Shown piece after piece: positions 42,405 through 51,824 of a DNA stretch of 64,000 nucleotides; position 1 is the stretch's first letter; each line of letters opens with the position of its first letter. A program made the position numbers and the translations under genes. Under the pieces are notes generated by a model. That model was not told the origin of the DNA. It worked only from the letters and a program-made list of their open reading frames with translations, and searched no databases. Where the stretch lies: positions 2,976,001 to 3,040,000 of the forward strand of contig NZ_JAFCJI010000001.1 of the NCBI RefSeq assembly GCF_018131105.1, written 5' to 3'. This stretch comes from Bradyrhizobium manausense (lineage in GTDB: Bacteria; Pseudomonadota; Alphaproteobacteria; Rhizobiales; Xanthobacteraceae).

Positions 42405-43688
42405 TTAACCCTTGGCCTTCTCGGCGTCCACCGCCTGCCAGCCGATGTCGCGGCGGCAGAATCCATCAGGCCAGATGATGCGGTCGACGGCCTGATAGGC
42501 GCGCGCCTGCGCCTCGGTGACGGTCGCGCCGAGCGCGCAGACATTGAGGACGCGGCCGCCATTGGCGAGGATGGCGCCATCCTTCGCGACCGTGCCGGCG
42601 TGGAAGATCTCGGCGGTCTCGACCTCAGCGGCGTCATCGAGCCCCTCGATCCGCGTGCCCTTCTGGTAGTCGCCGGGATAGCCCTTCGCCGCCATCACCA
42701 CCGTGAGTGCAGACTCCGGATACCAGCGCAGGTCAAAATTCCTGAGCTGGCCATCAACCGACGCGAGGAACGCCGGCACGATGTCCGACATCATGCGCAT
42801 CATCAGCACCTGGCACTCGGGATCGCCGAAGCGCACGTTGAACTCGAACAGCTTTGGGCCCTGCGTCGTCAGCATGATGCCGGCGTAGAGAATGCCGCGG
42901 AACGGCGTGCCGCGCTTCTTCATGCCCGCGACCGTCGGCAGGATGATTTTCGCCATGATCGCGTCGTGGATCGCCGGCGTCACCAGCGGCGTCGGCGAAT
43001 AGGCGCCCATGCCGCCGGTGTTCGGGCCGACGTCGTGGTCGAACACGCGCTTGTGGTCCTGCGCGGACGCGAGCGGAATGGCGGTTACGCCGTCGCACAG
43101 CGCGAAGAAGCTGATCTCGCGGCCCGGCAGAAACTCCTCGATCACGACCTCGGCGCCGGCCTCGCCAAACGCGCCCTCGAACATCATGGCGATGGCGTCC
43201 TCGGCCTCGCGCACGGTCTTTGCAACGACGACGCCCTTGCCGGCGGCTAGGCCATCGGCCTTCACCACGATCGGCGCGCCCTGGCTGTGCACGTAATCGC
43301 GCGCGTCCCTGGCGTTGGTGAAGCGCTTGTAGGCGCCGGTCGGAATGCCGAACTCGGTGCAGAGCGCCTTGGTAAAGCCCTTGGAGCTTTCGAGCTGGGC
43401 CGGGATCTTGTCCGGCCCGAACGCCTTGATGCCTGATGCGGTGAGGTCATCGACGATGCCGGCCGCCAGCGGCGTCTCCGGGCCGACCACGACCAGCTCG
43501 ACCGCGTTCTTTTTGCAGAAGTCGATCACGGCGGCATGGTCGGCGACATCGAGCGCCACGCATTCCGCCTCGCGCGCGATGCCGGCATTGCCGGGCGCGC
43601 ACCAGAATTTGGTCACCAGGGGGGAGGCTGCGATTTTCCACGCCAGGGCATGTTCGCGGCCGCCGGAACCAAGCAGGAGAATGTGCAT
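42405..43688 (-). CDS. purD: Phosphoribosylamine--glycine ligase
   Basis: ATP-grasp enzyme of purine synthesis joining glycine to phosphoribosylamine. 427 residues from [18 protein letters not shown], the usual N-terminus; the frame upstream to 43778 has no family similarity. Blocks include [31 protein letters not shown] (ATP-grasp loop), [24 protein letters not shown] and [11 protein letters not shown]. Divergent from the cyclase gene across 225 bases. Confidence 0.97.
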   Translation of the reverse strand: MHILLLGSGGREHALAWKIAASPLVTKFWCAPGNAGIAREAECVALDVADHAAVIDFCKKNAVELVVVGPETPLAAGIVDDLTASGIKAFGPDKIPAQLESSKGFTKALCTEFGIPTGAYKRFTNARDARDYVHSQGAPIVVKADGLAAGKGVVVAKTVREAEDAIAMMFEGAFGEAGAEVVIEEFLPGREISFFALCDGVTAIPLASAQDHKRVFDHDVGPNTGGMGAYSPTPLVTPAIHDAIMAKIILPTVAGMKKRGTPFRGILYAGIMLTTQGPKLFEFNVRFGDPECQVLMMRMMSDIVPAFLASVDGQLRNFDLRWYPESALTVVMAAKGYPGDYQKGTRIEGLDDAAEVETAEIFHAGTVAKDGAILANGGRVLNVCALGATVTEAQARAYQAVDRIIWPDGFCRRDIGWQAVDAEKAKG

Positions 43689-43913
43689 CGAAGGCTCGAA
43701 ATGAGGGGTTTTGCTAGAGGCGGAGGTCGCACGAATCGGGGTGGGTCTCAAGGGGGATGGCGCCGCCCTCCCCGGCATTCCGGTCCGATATTTCGCGCTG
43801 ATAGGCCTGATGTCTAAGTCGCGTGGTCCCTTTATTGACGAAGCCCCATCCGCGAGCCCAGACTGATCTTAGGAGCCATCCTGCAAGGATGGGGGTCACT
43901 GGGCGGCTTGGCT

Positions 43914-45686
43914 ATGGAGCGAGAGCAGCCAGTTCGGGTCGGACGCAGATTGGCCGCTATAGTAGCCGCGGACGTCGCGGGATACTCGCGGCTGATGGGC
44001 CTCGACGAGGTTGGCACCGCCCGTACCCTCCGCGAACACCGCCAGGTTACCGATGCGCTCGTGGCGAAACACGGTGGGCGCCTCGTGAAGACCACAGGGG
44101 ACGGCGTGCTCCTTGAATTTCCCTCGGTGGTCGATGCAGTGGAGTGCGCCGTCGCGGTGCAGGCCACGATGGCTGAGAGGAACCAAGACGTCCCCCCGGA
44201 TCGCCAAATGCGCTTCAGGATCGGCATCAATCTCGGCGACATCCTCATCGAAGGAGATGACATCCTCGGTGATGGCGTCAACGTGGCAGCACGTCTTGAG
44301 GGGATCGCTGATCCCGGTGGCATCTGTCTGTCCTCGTCTGCCTACGAACAGGTGCGCGGCAAGGTGCACGTTGAGTTCACGGAACTTGGTGAACAGACGC
44401 TCAAGAACATCGCCCGACCGGTACAGGCATATTCTATTCGTCTCGCGACGAGCGGTGCTCAAGGGGCTCCGGCGCCGCACTCAGCTCCGCGACTGTCCAT
44501 CGTGGTGCTGCCGTTCTTGAACATCGGCGGCGTCCCCGAACAAGATTACTTCGTAGATGGGGTGACCGAGAGCCTGACCACGGACCTGTCTCGCATTAGT
44601 GGAGCGTTCGTCATTGCCCGCAATACTGCCTTCACGTTCAAGGGCAAGGCCGTGGATGTGAAGAAGCTCGGAAGCGAGCTGAACGTTCGCTACGTGCTCG
44701 AAGGATCGGTGCAGCGGGGCGGCAACCGACTTCGTGTGAACGTGCAGCTCATCGACGCTTCTAGCGGGAACCACTTGTGGGCCGAACGTTTCGAAAAGCC
44801 GCTGGCCGACCTTTTCGACTTGCAAGACGAAATAGTGTCTCAGCTCGCAAATGCACTGAACTCGCAGTTGATTGAATTCGAAGCCCGCCGCGTGGCGCGC
44901 ACTCCCCACCCCGATGCGACTGACCTGTATTTCCAAGGCGCCGCTTGGCTCAACGCTGGCCAACGCCCCGACGACTTGCGGAAGGCGCGAAGTTTCTTTG
45001 AGCGTGCTTTGCAACTCGAACCAGGAAACGTCGAGGCGCTACTGGGAACGGCCCAGGTCGATGCATTGATGGCCACCACTTTCCTTACCGATGATCGGGC
45101 AGAACGTCTCGCCGCCGCCGAATTGGCCGCGACAACCGCCTTGTCGTTCGCACCCAACAACCCAAGGGCTCATTTCGCTTTGGGTTCGGCCCGCATTTTT
45201 ACAGACCGGGTGCTGCAGGGTATTCGCGAATGCGAGCTTGCACTGGCGCTTGATCGTAATCTGGCCCGGGCGTACGGGATGATCGGGGTAGCCAAGCTTC
45301 TTATCGGGCAAGGTCATGAGACCGAAGCTCACATCCGACAGGCTATTCGGCTTTCCCCACGCGATAGCTTTCTCCATGTTTGGGCGATGTATGTAGGGTT
45401 GGCCAACTTTTTACTCCGTGACGACGCCCAAGCTGTCGAGTGGTATCGGCGCAGTGTTGAGGTAAATCGAAATTATCCACTCGCGCAATTCTTCCTCGGA
45501 GCTGCCCTCGCGCAGGTCGGAGATTTAGCTGAAGCGCGGGCAACCGCCTTGGAGGCCCTTGCGCTCAATCCATCGTTCACCATTCGTCGTTTCCGGTCCA
45601 ATAGCCCGAGCAATCATCCTGCCTACCTTTCATTACGTGAACGCCTCTACGAAGGGCTCCGATTGGCTGGCGTTCCAGAAGAGTAA
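43914..45686 (+). CDS. Class III nucleotide cyclase fused to TolB-like and TPR domains
   Basis: 590 residues, no signal peptide. The N-terminal cyclase domain (about 10-175) has both metal Asp positions, AAIVAADVAGYSRLM and KTTGDGVLLEF, and the later GDGVNVAARLEGIADP block. A TolB-like domain follows (about 195-300: LSIVVLPFLNIGG, DGVTESLTTDLSR, RYVLEGSVQRGGNRLRV), then TPR repeats to about 580. This cyclase-TolB-TPR architecture is expanded in rhizobia; most paralogues have unknown targets, and cAMP formation is expected rather than proven. TTG 43908 is an alternative start. The codons are less GC-biased than those of the neighbours. A frameshifted remnant of a similar gene follows directly. 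Confidence 0.9.
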   Translation: MEREQPVRVGRRLAAIVAADVAGYSRLMGLDEVGTARTLREHRQVTDALVAKHGGRLVKTTGDGVLLEFPSVVDAVECAVAVQATMAERNQDVPPDRQMRFRIGINLGDILIEGDDILGDGVNVAARLEGIADPGGICLSSSAYEQVRGKVHVEFTELGEQTLKNIARPVQAYSIRLATSGAQGAPAPHSAPRLSIVVLPFLNIGGVPEQDYFVDGVTESLTTDLSRISGAFVIARNTAFTFKGKAVDVKKLGSELNVRYVLEGSVQRGGNRLRVNVQLIDASSGNHLWAERFEKPLADLFDLQDEIVSQLANALNSQLIEFEARRVARTPHPDATDLYFQGAAWLNAGQRPDDLRKARSFFERALQLEPGNVEALLGTAQVDALMATTFLTDDRAERLAAAELAATTALSFAPNNPRAHFALGSARIFTDRVLQGIRECELALALDRNLARAYGMIGVAKLLIGQGHETEAHIRQAIRLSPRDSFLHVWAMYVGLANFLLRDDAQAVEWYRRSVEVNRNYPLAQFFLGAALAQVGDLAEARATALEALALNPSFTIRRFRSNSPSNHPAYLSLRERLYEGLRLAGVPEE

Positions 45687-45707
45687 AGCTCGCCTATGCC
45701 CAATCCG

Positions 45708-45800
45708 ATGGACATCGTCCGACGCCTCGTCGCCGTCTTCGCGGCCGAGTTGAGGGCCACAGCCGGCCCATGGGCGCGGACGAGGTCGGCACAATGGGGA
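45708..45800 (+). pseudogene. Frameshifted N-terminal remnant of a second cyclase gene
   Basis: From the ATG at 45708 one frame reads RRLVAVFAAE and, after a frame change near 45750, the next frame reads GHSRPMGADEVGT. Together they match the start of class III cyclases of this family (RRLAAILAAD then GYSRLMGADEVGT), including the intact gene just upstream. Nothing of the rest of the gene remains. Best seen as a decayed tandem paralogue or the trace of a deletion. Confidence 0.65.
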
Positions 45801-45835
45801 GCGTGAAACAGCCTGCCCCGGAATGTCGGCGGAGC

Positions 45836-46135
45836 CTAAACCTGTTTCCCCGCAATGATCTCCTGTAACGTCGCCACATGCCGCGCAAACGCGCCGCGGC
45901 CTACCGCCGTGGCGGTCACGGTCGTCTGCGGCTTCTTCCCCACGAACGCCTTCTCCACCGAGACATAACCCGCCTTGGCGAGGGTCTCGATATGTGCGCC
46001 GAGATTGCCGTCGGTGGCGCCGGTGAGTTTCTTCAGTCGCGCGAATTCCAGGCCTGAGGCGACCGGCAGCGCGTTCAGGGCGGCCATGATCTTCAGCCGC
46101 AAGGGCTGATGAATGATGTCGTCGAGCTCGGCCAT
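45836..46135 (-). CDS. Winged-helix DNA-binding protein (HTH_34/MarR-like)
   Basis: 99 residues. The sequence MAELDDIIHQPLRLKIMAAL..., LKKLTGATDGNLGAHIETL (helix-turn-helix), then VSVEKAFVGKKPQTTVTATAVGR (wing) is a one-domain regulator of the type often called 'transcriptional regulator, winged helix DNA-binding domain'. It overlaps the upstream membrane-protein gene by three bases, so their amounts are coupled. Such small regulators next to a membrane protein often repress their own operon; that is inference here. Confidence 0.85.
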   Translation of the reverse strand: MAELDDIIHQPLRLKIMAALNALPVASGLEFARLKKLTGATDGNLGAHIETLAKAGYVSVEKAFVGKKPQTTVTATAVGRGAFARHVATLQEIIAGKQV

Positions 46136-46698
46136 CAGATCCGCCGCATCCAGAGGCCGCCGACGATCAGCCCGCCGCCGTTGACGAAGGCCATCCAGAG
46201 CGGGAAGGCTTCACCAATATAGAAGAAGCCGAACAGCGTCAGCGCGGTGATGACGAGACCGATCGCGACGAAGGCGTGGCCGAACCAGAGACCCGCGAGC
46301 GTATAGAACAGCATGAAATAGATCGGCCAGAACGCGCCGAGCTGGCGCGCGCCGAAATGGCCGATCACATTGGTGCAGACATAGCCGAAGGCAAAGAACA
46401 GTACGAACAGCAGCGGCACCCTGATGTCGAAGGCGGCACCATGGACGCGCGATGGGGCGAGCCAACGGAGCGCGATCAATCCGCCGACACCGATGATGTC
46501 GACGGCGGGCCAGGCGTAGATCGCGTAGTACGGCCAGAGCCAGGTCACGAGGTTGCCAGCGAAGACCAGGACGCCCCACCAGATCGCTGCGAGGCTCGCC
46601 AGTTCATAGAGCTGTGATTGCTTCACGCGCTGGACGATGTCGTCGATCTCGGCCAGCGCCGAGGCTGCCTGCTTGCTGTCGATCATATCGGCCCCCAT
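46135..46698 (-). CDS. Multi-pass membrane protein of unknown function
   Basis: 187 residues. A cytoplasmic N-terminal helix (IDSKQAASALAEIDDIVQRVKQSQLYELAS) is followed by about five to six hydrophobic segments (for example IWWGVLVFAGNLVTWLW, AWPAVDIIGVGGLIAL, VPLLFVLFFAFGYVCTNVI, LVITALTLFGFFYIG). The ATG at 46698 shares its A with the TGA of the upstream gene (TGATG), which sets the start. It resembles membrane proteins commonly paired with HTH_34 regulators; no function is known to me. Confidence 0.75.
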   Translation of the reverse strand: MGADMIDSKQAASALAEIDDIVQRVKQSQLYELASLAAIWWGVLVFAGNLVTWLWPYYAIYAWPAVDIIGVGGLIALRWLAPSRVHGAAFDIRVPLLFVLFFAFGYVCTNVIGHFGARQLGAFWPIYFMLFYTLAGLWFGHAFVAIGLVITALTLFGFFYIGEAFPLWMAFVNGGGLIVGGLWMRRI

Positions 46699-47288
46699 CA
46701 ACCCGGCATCATCGCGGCATCGCTCTCGCGCGCGGCGGCTCGCCGGCGGCGCGAAACGGCGATGGTGCGCATGAAGGCGTAACCAATGAAAAACATCGCG
46801 GCTTTGCTGACGATGCCATAGATCGACATGACCACCGACCAGGTCGCCACGTCGACATTGAGCGCGACGATCACGTTCAGCGCCGCGGAGACGAACATCA
46901 GGCCCGACCAGGCGTAGCCGACGATGATGGCGACATCAGGCACCAGCTCGAGCGCGACCGGCGGCAGATAGCGGTTCATCCATCCGCGCTTGAGCATCAC
47001 GACGCCGACGATCACGTAGATCACGCTCGGCTTGATCATCACGAAGCGCGGATCGTTGGTGAGCAGCGTGACGGTGCCGGCGCCGAGCACCAGGAACAGG
47101 CTCATCCATTGCATGGTGTCGATTGGCCTGCGGCGCGCGATCTGCCAGCCGATCTGGGCGATGCCCAGCGCCATGCCGAGCACGACCGACAGGGTCACGT
47201 TGTGGGTCAGGAGGTAGAGCACGAGAAAGAGCAGCGTCGCCGCCATGTCGAGCAGCAGCAATTTTCCGGCCGCGAAGAGATTTTTCAT
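46698..47288 (-). CDS. YciB/IspZ-type inner-membrane protein (septation protein A family)
   Basis: 196 residues with about six hydrophobic segments (LLLLDMAATLLFLVLYLL, VVLGMALGIAQIGWQI, FLVLGAGTVTLLTNDPRF, SVIYVIVGVVMLKRGWMNRYLP). The pattern LTNDPRFVMIKPSVIY is the family signature of YciB/IspZ (intracellular septation protein A), an envelope protein with possible roles in cell division and envelope integrity. The standard rhizobial ispZ usually lies elsewhere, beside ftsY, so this is probably a paralogue. The ATG at 47288 is the first with similarity. It leads a three-gene overlapping operon. Confidence 0.75.
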   Translation of the reverse strand: MKNLFAAGKLLLLDMAATLLFLVLYLLTHNVTLSVVLGMALGIAQIGWQIARRRPIDTMQWMSLFLVLGAGTVTLLTNDPRFVMIKPSVIYVIVGVVMLKRGWMNRYLPPVALELVPDVAIIVGYAWSGLMFVSAALNVIVALNVDVATWSVVMSIYGIVSKAAMFFIGYAFMRTIAVSRRRRAAARESDAAMMPG

Positions 47289-47371
47289 GACTGGCTCCAC
47301 GGCTTGCCGGCAACGGCAGGGCAATCGCATATGACGGATTGCGTTGGTTGGAGATGCTCGGGCCACAAGCT

Positions 47372-47457
47372 CGTCATGCCCGGGCTTGTCCCGGGCATCC
47401 GCGTTCTTCGTGCTGCGGGAAAGGTCGTGGATGGCCGGGACAAGCCCGGCCATGACG
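47372..47457. repeat. Intergenic palindromic repeat, CATGCCCGGGCTTGTC type, copy 2
   Basis: Arms CGTCATGCCCGGGCTTGTCC (from 47372) and GGACAAGCCCGGCCATGACG (to 47457) repeat the element at 3368-3453 in the opposite orientation. It is upstream of the IspZ-like gene and downstream of the hydrolase gene. Confidence 0.85.
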
Positions 47458-47523
47458 TCGAGGAACGGCCTGTGTGAATCCTTGAGAGGTCACCTGCGAT
47501 AGCCTTGCCAGCAACGAGCCGCA

Positions 47524-48534
47524 TCACGACTGCCCTGCTCCCCGCGTGGCCACGTCCTCGGCAATCGCGTTGACGGCCTTCGGGTTGGTGACCATGCCCA
47601 TGTGGTTGACGCCCTCGATGATCTTGACGTCGATATCAGGCCTGATGGCCTGCACGGTCTCGGCATATTTGGCTGATATCATCATCTCGTCCGCGGCACC
47701 GCCGAAGACCGTCATCGGATGCGTCACGGCCGGCAGATCGAGGCGATAGCCGCGGGTCGCAAAGTTGCGCATCAGGCGATCGGAATAGGTCGCCGTCAAA
47801 ATGCGTTCCGAATTCGCGGGCACGGCGAAGGCAAGCACCGGCAGCTGCGAGCAGCAATCGATGCCGAGCTTGCGCAAGGCGGTGAGCCCGAGAAAGCGCG
47901 GGATATCGGCATTGGCCCAGCCGCCGGAATGCTCGAAATTGGTCGGCGCGTCATAGCCGAGATAGGGCGCGACCAGCACGGTGCGGACGAACAGATCCTG
48001 GACGATCGGTGTCGCGGCGACGCGCAGCGAGAAGCCGGCACCGGCGGAATGGCCGATCAGGGTCAACGGCAGATCCGGCGCGCTCCTGCGGACATGGGCG
48101 ACGAAGTCGACGAGGTCGTCCTCGAGCTGGCCGACATAGGCGATATCCCCGTGCGTGCCCGAGCCGCCGTGGCCGCGCGTATCCAGCGCCCAGGTCTCGA
48201 CGCCATGCGCTGATATCGCCGCCGTCAGGGCGTGATTGACCGTGCCGGAGGAGCCGGACGAGCCGTGGATGAAGATGGCGCCGCGACCGGTGGCGGAGCC
48301 GCCCGCGGCGTAATGGCGATAGCCGAGCCAGGTGCCGTCGCGGGCCTGGAAGCGCTCCAGCGCCGGCAATGTGGACCAGTCGATGCCCTTGGCGGAGTCC
48401 GAGACCGAACGCATCTCAGGCGGCCGCTGCAGCGGCGTCGCGATCAGGGCGGTGAAGATGAGCGCCACTGCGCCAACCGCGCACAGACCCCATTTGAGCA
48501 AGCCCAAGGCACCTCGCAGCAATCGCATCGCCAT
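47524..48534 (-). CDS. Membrane-anchored alpha/beta hydrolase
   Basis: 336 residues. An N-terminal hydrophobic anchor (LLKWGLCAVGAVALIFTALIAT) precedes an alpha/beta-hydrolase fold: oxyanion loop FIHGSSGSSGT, nucleophile elbow LIGHSAGAG (Ser), catalytic Asp probably in VFGGAADEMM and His in EGVNHMGMV. The fold and the DTRGHGGSGTHG block suggest a lysophospholipase or monoglyceride lipase-like enzyme, but substrate is unknown. It is divergent from xseA; the 119-base spacer between them contains a long AT-rich run (48556-48600: CAATAGAGAACTCTATAATACAG), a good place for both promoters. Confidence 0.87.
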   Translation of the reverse strand: MAMRLLRGALGLLKWGLCAVGAVALIFTALIATPLQRPPEMRSVSDSAKGIDWSTLPALERFQARDGTWLGYRHYAAGGSATGRGAIFIHGSSGSSGTVNHALTAAISAHGVETWALDTRGHGGSGTHGDIAYVGQLEDDLVDFVAHVRRSAPDLPLTLIGHSAGAGFSLRVAATPIVQDLFVRTVLVAPYLGYDAPTNFEHSGGWANADIPRFLGLTALRKLGIDCCSQLPVLAFAVPANSERILTATYSDRLMRNFATRGYRLDLPAVTHPMTVFGGAADEMMISAKYAETVQAIRPDIDVKIIEGVNHMGMVTNPKAVNAIAEDVATRGAGQS

Positions 48535-48653
48535 GATCCAAACTCCCTGATCGCACCGTCAATAGAGAACTCTATAATACAGAGTACTCTTCTCATCAAG
48601 GCCCTGGATGGCGCTGGCTAGCGAAAATCCTTAACGTCGGGCCTGACCCCAAA

Positions 48654-50294
48654 ATGCCGAATCGTTTGCCGATGCCGCCTGCGGAACCTCTTCACAACGC
48701 CCCCGAATTCACCGTCTCCGAGCTCTCCCAGTCCCTGAAGCGGACGGTGGAGGACACCTATGGCCATGTCCGGGTTCGCGGGGAGATCTCCGGGTTCCGC
48801 GGCGCCCATTCCTCCGGCCATTGCTATTTCGCGCTCAAGGACGAGAGCGCCAAGATCGAGGCGGTGATCTGGAAGGGCGTGCACGGCCGCATGCGCTTCA
48901 AGCCCCAGGAGGGGCTCGAGGTCATCGCCACAGGCAAGCTCACGACTTATCCGGGCTCCTCTAAGTACCAGATCGTGATCGAGGCGCTGGAGCCGGCCGG
49001 CATCGGCGCGCTGATGGCGCTGATGGAGGAGCGCAAGAAGAAGCTCGCCGCCGAAGGCCTGTTCGACGAGGCGCGCAAGCAGCTTTTGCCGTGGCTGCCC
49101 GAGGTGATCGGCGTGGTGACCTCGCCGACCGGCGCCGTCATCCGCGACATCCTGCATCGGCTGGAGGACCGCTTCCCCCGCCACGTGCTGGTGTGGCCGG
49201 TGAAGGTTCAGGGCGAGGGCTCGGCGGAGCAGGTTGCGGCTGCGATCCGCGGCTTCAATGCGCTGCCCGAGGGCGGCAAGATTCCGCGGCCCGACGTGCT
49301 GATCGTCGCGCGCGGCGGCGGCTCGCTGGAGGATCTCTGGTCGTTCAACGAGGAGATCGTGGTTCGCGCGGCAGCCGAGAGCATGATCCCGCTGATCTCG
49401 GCGGTGGGCCACGAGACCGACATCACGCTGATCGATTTCGTCGCCGACAAGCGCGCGCCGACACCGACGGCGGCGGCCGAGATGGCTGTGCCGGTGCGCA
49501 GCGACCTGTTCGTCGAGGTCGCCGATCTCGCGCGGCGCACGCGCGCCTACTGGCAACGTGCCCATGAGAGCCGCCGCAGCGAATTGCGTGCCGCCGCGCG
49601 CGCCTTGCCCGCGGCAATCGATCTGCTCGCAATCCCGCGGCAGCGGCTGGATTCGGCAGGCGGCGCCCTGCCCCGCGGGCTCAAGGCCAACACGCATGCG
49701 CATTTCCGCAGGTTCACGACGGCAAGCTCGAAACTGACGCTGCGGGTGCTGCACGGCCAGATCGCGCAGGCCGGTCATCGCCTCACCGTGTGCGGCGAAC
49801 GGCTCGGCCTGTCCGCGCGCTCGCTGCTGCGGCAGCGGCGCGACCGCTTCGCCGGACTTGAAGTGCGCCTGCGCGCCTCGAAGCTCTCCAACGCACAGGC
49901 GCAGCGCAACGCGATTGCCAGCCAGCGCGAACGTACGCATCGTCTCTCCGAGCGCGCCGGCCGCGCGCTGGTGACGCTGCTGCAGCGTTTGGACGCCCGC
50001 GTCGAGAACAGCGGCAAGCTGCTCTCCGCGCTGTCCTATCGCGGCGTGCTCGCCCGCGGCTTCGCGCTGGTGCGCGATGAAGCCGGCCATCCGCTGCACT
50101 CGGCCGACAGCGTCGGGCCGAATGCGCGGATCGCGATCGAGTTCGCGGATGGACGTGTCGGCGCGACGGCCGATGCGGATCGGCCGGCGCCTGTGGCCAA
50201 GCGCGCGCCGGCGCAACCGAAGCCGGCGGCGCAGGAGACCAAGCCCGCACAGAGGCGCGTCGGCAAGCCGGTGGATCAGGGCAGCTTGTTCTAG
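48654..50294 (+). CDS. xseA: Exodeoxyribonuclease VII large subunit
   Basis: Single-strand-specific exonuclease, cytoplasmic, acting with XseB. 546 residues. The OB-fold start is [19 protein letters not shown]; family blocks follow: [76 protein letters not shown] and [15 protein letters not shown] long coiled-coil region (about 285-450) and Pro/Ala-rich tail complete it. The C-terminal tail of about 60 residues is longer than in E. coli. xseB is not in the immediate vicinity. Confidence 0.96.
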   Translation: MPNRLPMPPAEPLHNAPEFTVSELSQSLKRTVEDTYGHVRVRGEISGFRGAHSSGHCYFALKDESAKIEAVIWKGVHGRMRFKPQEGLEVIATGKLTTYPGSSKYQIVIEALEPAGIGALMALMEERKKKLAAEGLFDEARKQLLPWLPEVIGVVTSPTGAVIRDILHRLEDRFPRHVLVWPVKVQGEGSAEQVAAAIRGFNALPEGGKIPRPDVLIVARGGGSLEDLWSFNEEIVVRAAAESMIPLISAVGHETDITLIDFVADKRAPTPTAAAEMAVPVRSDLFVEVADLARRTRAYWQRAHESRRSELRAAARALPAAIDLLAIPRQRLDSAGGALPRGLKANTHAHFRRFTTASSKLTLRVLHGQIAQAGHRLTVCGERLGLSARSLLRQRRDRFAGLEVRLRASKLSNAQAQRNAIASQRERTHRLSERAGRALVTLLQRLDARVENSGKLLSALSYRGVLARGFALVRDEAGHPLHSADSVGPNARIAIEFADGRVGATADADRPAPVAKRAPAQPKPAAQETKPAQRRVGKPVDQGSLF

Positions 50295-50335
50295 GGTGTG
50301 CTGGAATGCGGTGCTGCTGCACGCACGGCCGCGTT

Positions 50336-50358
50336 CCCTCCCCCGCAAGGGGGGAGGG
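50336..50358. repeat. Short G/C hairpin repeat after xseA
   Basis: CCCTCCCCCG-CAAGG-GGGGAGGG forms a hairpin 42 bases after the xseA stop and resembles the element at 5030-5055. No T-run follows, so transcription termination is doubtful. Confidence 0.5.
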
Positions 50359-50453
50359 AGCGCAGTGAGCGCTACGGCACGACTGCGCGCTGTTGCGACG
50401 AAGGCAACAACGACTTCTCACGACATGTGGCGACGGTGATGGATTGGTCCGCG

Positions 50454-50627
50454 TCAGCGGCAGGACAATCCCGCGTCGATCGTGGTCCAGAAGCCGCAAT
50501 GGTCCGGCGCGCTCATGGGCGAGCCGGCGTGGGCTTCGAACAGGAACACCGCGACGGTGAAGACCGCCAGTGCGGAGGTGAACATGACGATGCGGTTGCG
50601 CATGGCAATGCGTTTAGCCGACATCAT
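50454..50627 (-). CDS. Small exported or membrane-anchored hypothetical protein
   Basis: 57 residues beginning MMSAKRIAMRNRIVM. A hydrophobic segment (FTSALAVFTVAVFLFEAHAG) could be a signal peptide or anchor, followed by about 25 residues with two cysteines (DHCGFWTTIDAGLSCR). The coding sequence is too short to be judged by codon use, but the ATG with hydrophobic core and a C-terminal paired-Cys motif is like other small rhizobial proteins. Convergent with xseA. Moderate support only. Confidence 0.45.
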   Translation of the reverse strand: MMSAKRIAMRNRIVMFTSALAVFTVAVFLFEAHAGSPMSAPDHCGFWTTIDAGLSCR

Positions 50628-50811
50628 GGTCGAACTAAGGCACTTTCGTTCGCTGAAACCGGCTTGAGGCACGACCCGTAGATTCCCGGTCGGCCATTTC
50701 GTTCCGTGCAGGGCGGTGGTCGATGCGGGGCTGTCCGCCTCTCCTTGTTCCTCGGGCGGCCCCGCTTCCGCCTTCGCTTCCTGCAGAGCTACGGCGCGAC
50801 ACGTCCGCGCG

Positions 50812-51642
50812 CTAACGCGCCAGCCACTCCGCGACGTCCCTCTGCGCCTCCGCGCGCGCTTCGGAATCGGTGCCGAGATGGCCGTGCTCCGGGACGGCGG
50901 CGTCGGCGCTGGCGGAAGCAGAATGCACCGGCGTATTGGCGCGGTCGAAATCGTGATAGGCGCCGGGATAGACCACGATGCGCGCAAGCGCGCTGCGGCC
51001 GTGCGCCCCGTCCACCATCTGGCGGCAGGCCGGCGGCGACGAGACGTCGTCGTTGCCGCCGATCAGCACCAGCGTCGGCACCCGCGTGCTCCAGCCGAGG
51101 CCGGCGGAGATCCGGCAATCCGGATAGAACGCGACCGCGGCGCGGAAGTCCGGCCCCGCATCGCGCGCGAAGCCTTGCGGACGCACCGCCCAGAGCAGCG
51201 CGCTGGCGCCGTTGGCCCAGCCGATCAGGCTGACACGGTCGCGCGCCACCCAGCTCTGCTTCATCAACCAGGCGCGCGAAGCCGCGATGTCGATGACGCG
51301 TTCGCGCCGCGCCTTGACGTGCATCTCCTTGACGCGGCATTGCGGGCCGAGCTCGCGCGAGCCGTAGCTGTCGGGCCAGAGCACGGCACTGCCCGATTTG
51401 AGCAGGCGCTCGGCCCAGTCGCGATAGCGCGGCAGCACGGGATCGGAATGGCCGCCAAGACCGCCGCAGCCGTGCAGCGCGATCACGGTCGGAAACGGCC
51501 CTGCCCCTTCGGGCTTGAAAAGCTGCGCGTGCAGCACGCCGGAGGACAGCGGAATGTCGACCTCCGCAGGTGCGGGCGCCGCTGCGGCGTGTGCGGCCGA
51601 CTGCAGCAGCATCAGGAACAGGGCGGTCAATCGAAGGCGCAT
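50812..51642 (-). CDS. Exported dienelactone-hydrolase-family protein with Ala at the nucleophile
   Basis: 276 residues, signal peptide ending near AAHAAAAP. Alpha/beta-hydrolase core: VIALHGCGGLGG (oxyanion), then LIGWANGASALLW where the nucleophile (Ser or Cys) should stand at position 143 but is Ala. The Asp (LIGGNDDV) and His (GAYHDFD, His230) of the triad are present. One base change from TCC to GCC would explain this. The protein may be a pseudoenzyme, may use Ser146 three residues on, or the reading may contain an error. ATG 51642 is chosen; a frame from 51711 adds a Arg-rich start. Confidence 0.8.
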   Translation of the reverse strand: MRLRLTALFLMLLQSAAHAAAAPAPAEVDIPLSSGVLHAQLFKPEGAGPFPTVIALHGCGGLGGHSDPVLPRYRDWAERLLKSGSAVLWPDSYGSRELGPQCRVKEMHVKARRERVIDIAASRAWLMKQSWVARDRVSLIGWANGASALLWAVRPQGFARDAGPDFRAAVAFYPDCRISAGLGWSTRVPTLVLIGGNDDVSSPPACRQMVDGAHGRSALARIVVYPGAYHDFDRANTPVHSASASADAAVPEHGHLGTDSEARAEAQRDVAEWLAR

Positions 51643-51824
51643 CGGATTCTGTCGCAGGAGGTGCCGCACGGCTTCAAGCACTATCATGCGCAAATGGCGG
51701 CAAAACATCACAAACCGGTGGGTTTAACGGGCGGACAAGCCACCCCATCTATGCTATATCCAATCCAACACATCGTGCCCTCCACGTTCTGCTACGGAGC
51801 GGCCTTCCACGGAGACTTTCGACC

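Noticed and set aside
48618..50348. 576-residue open frame on the minus strand
   Set aside because: Antisense of xseA, without recognisable domains.
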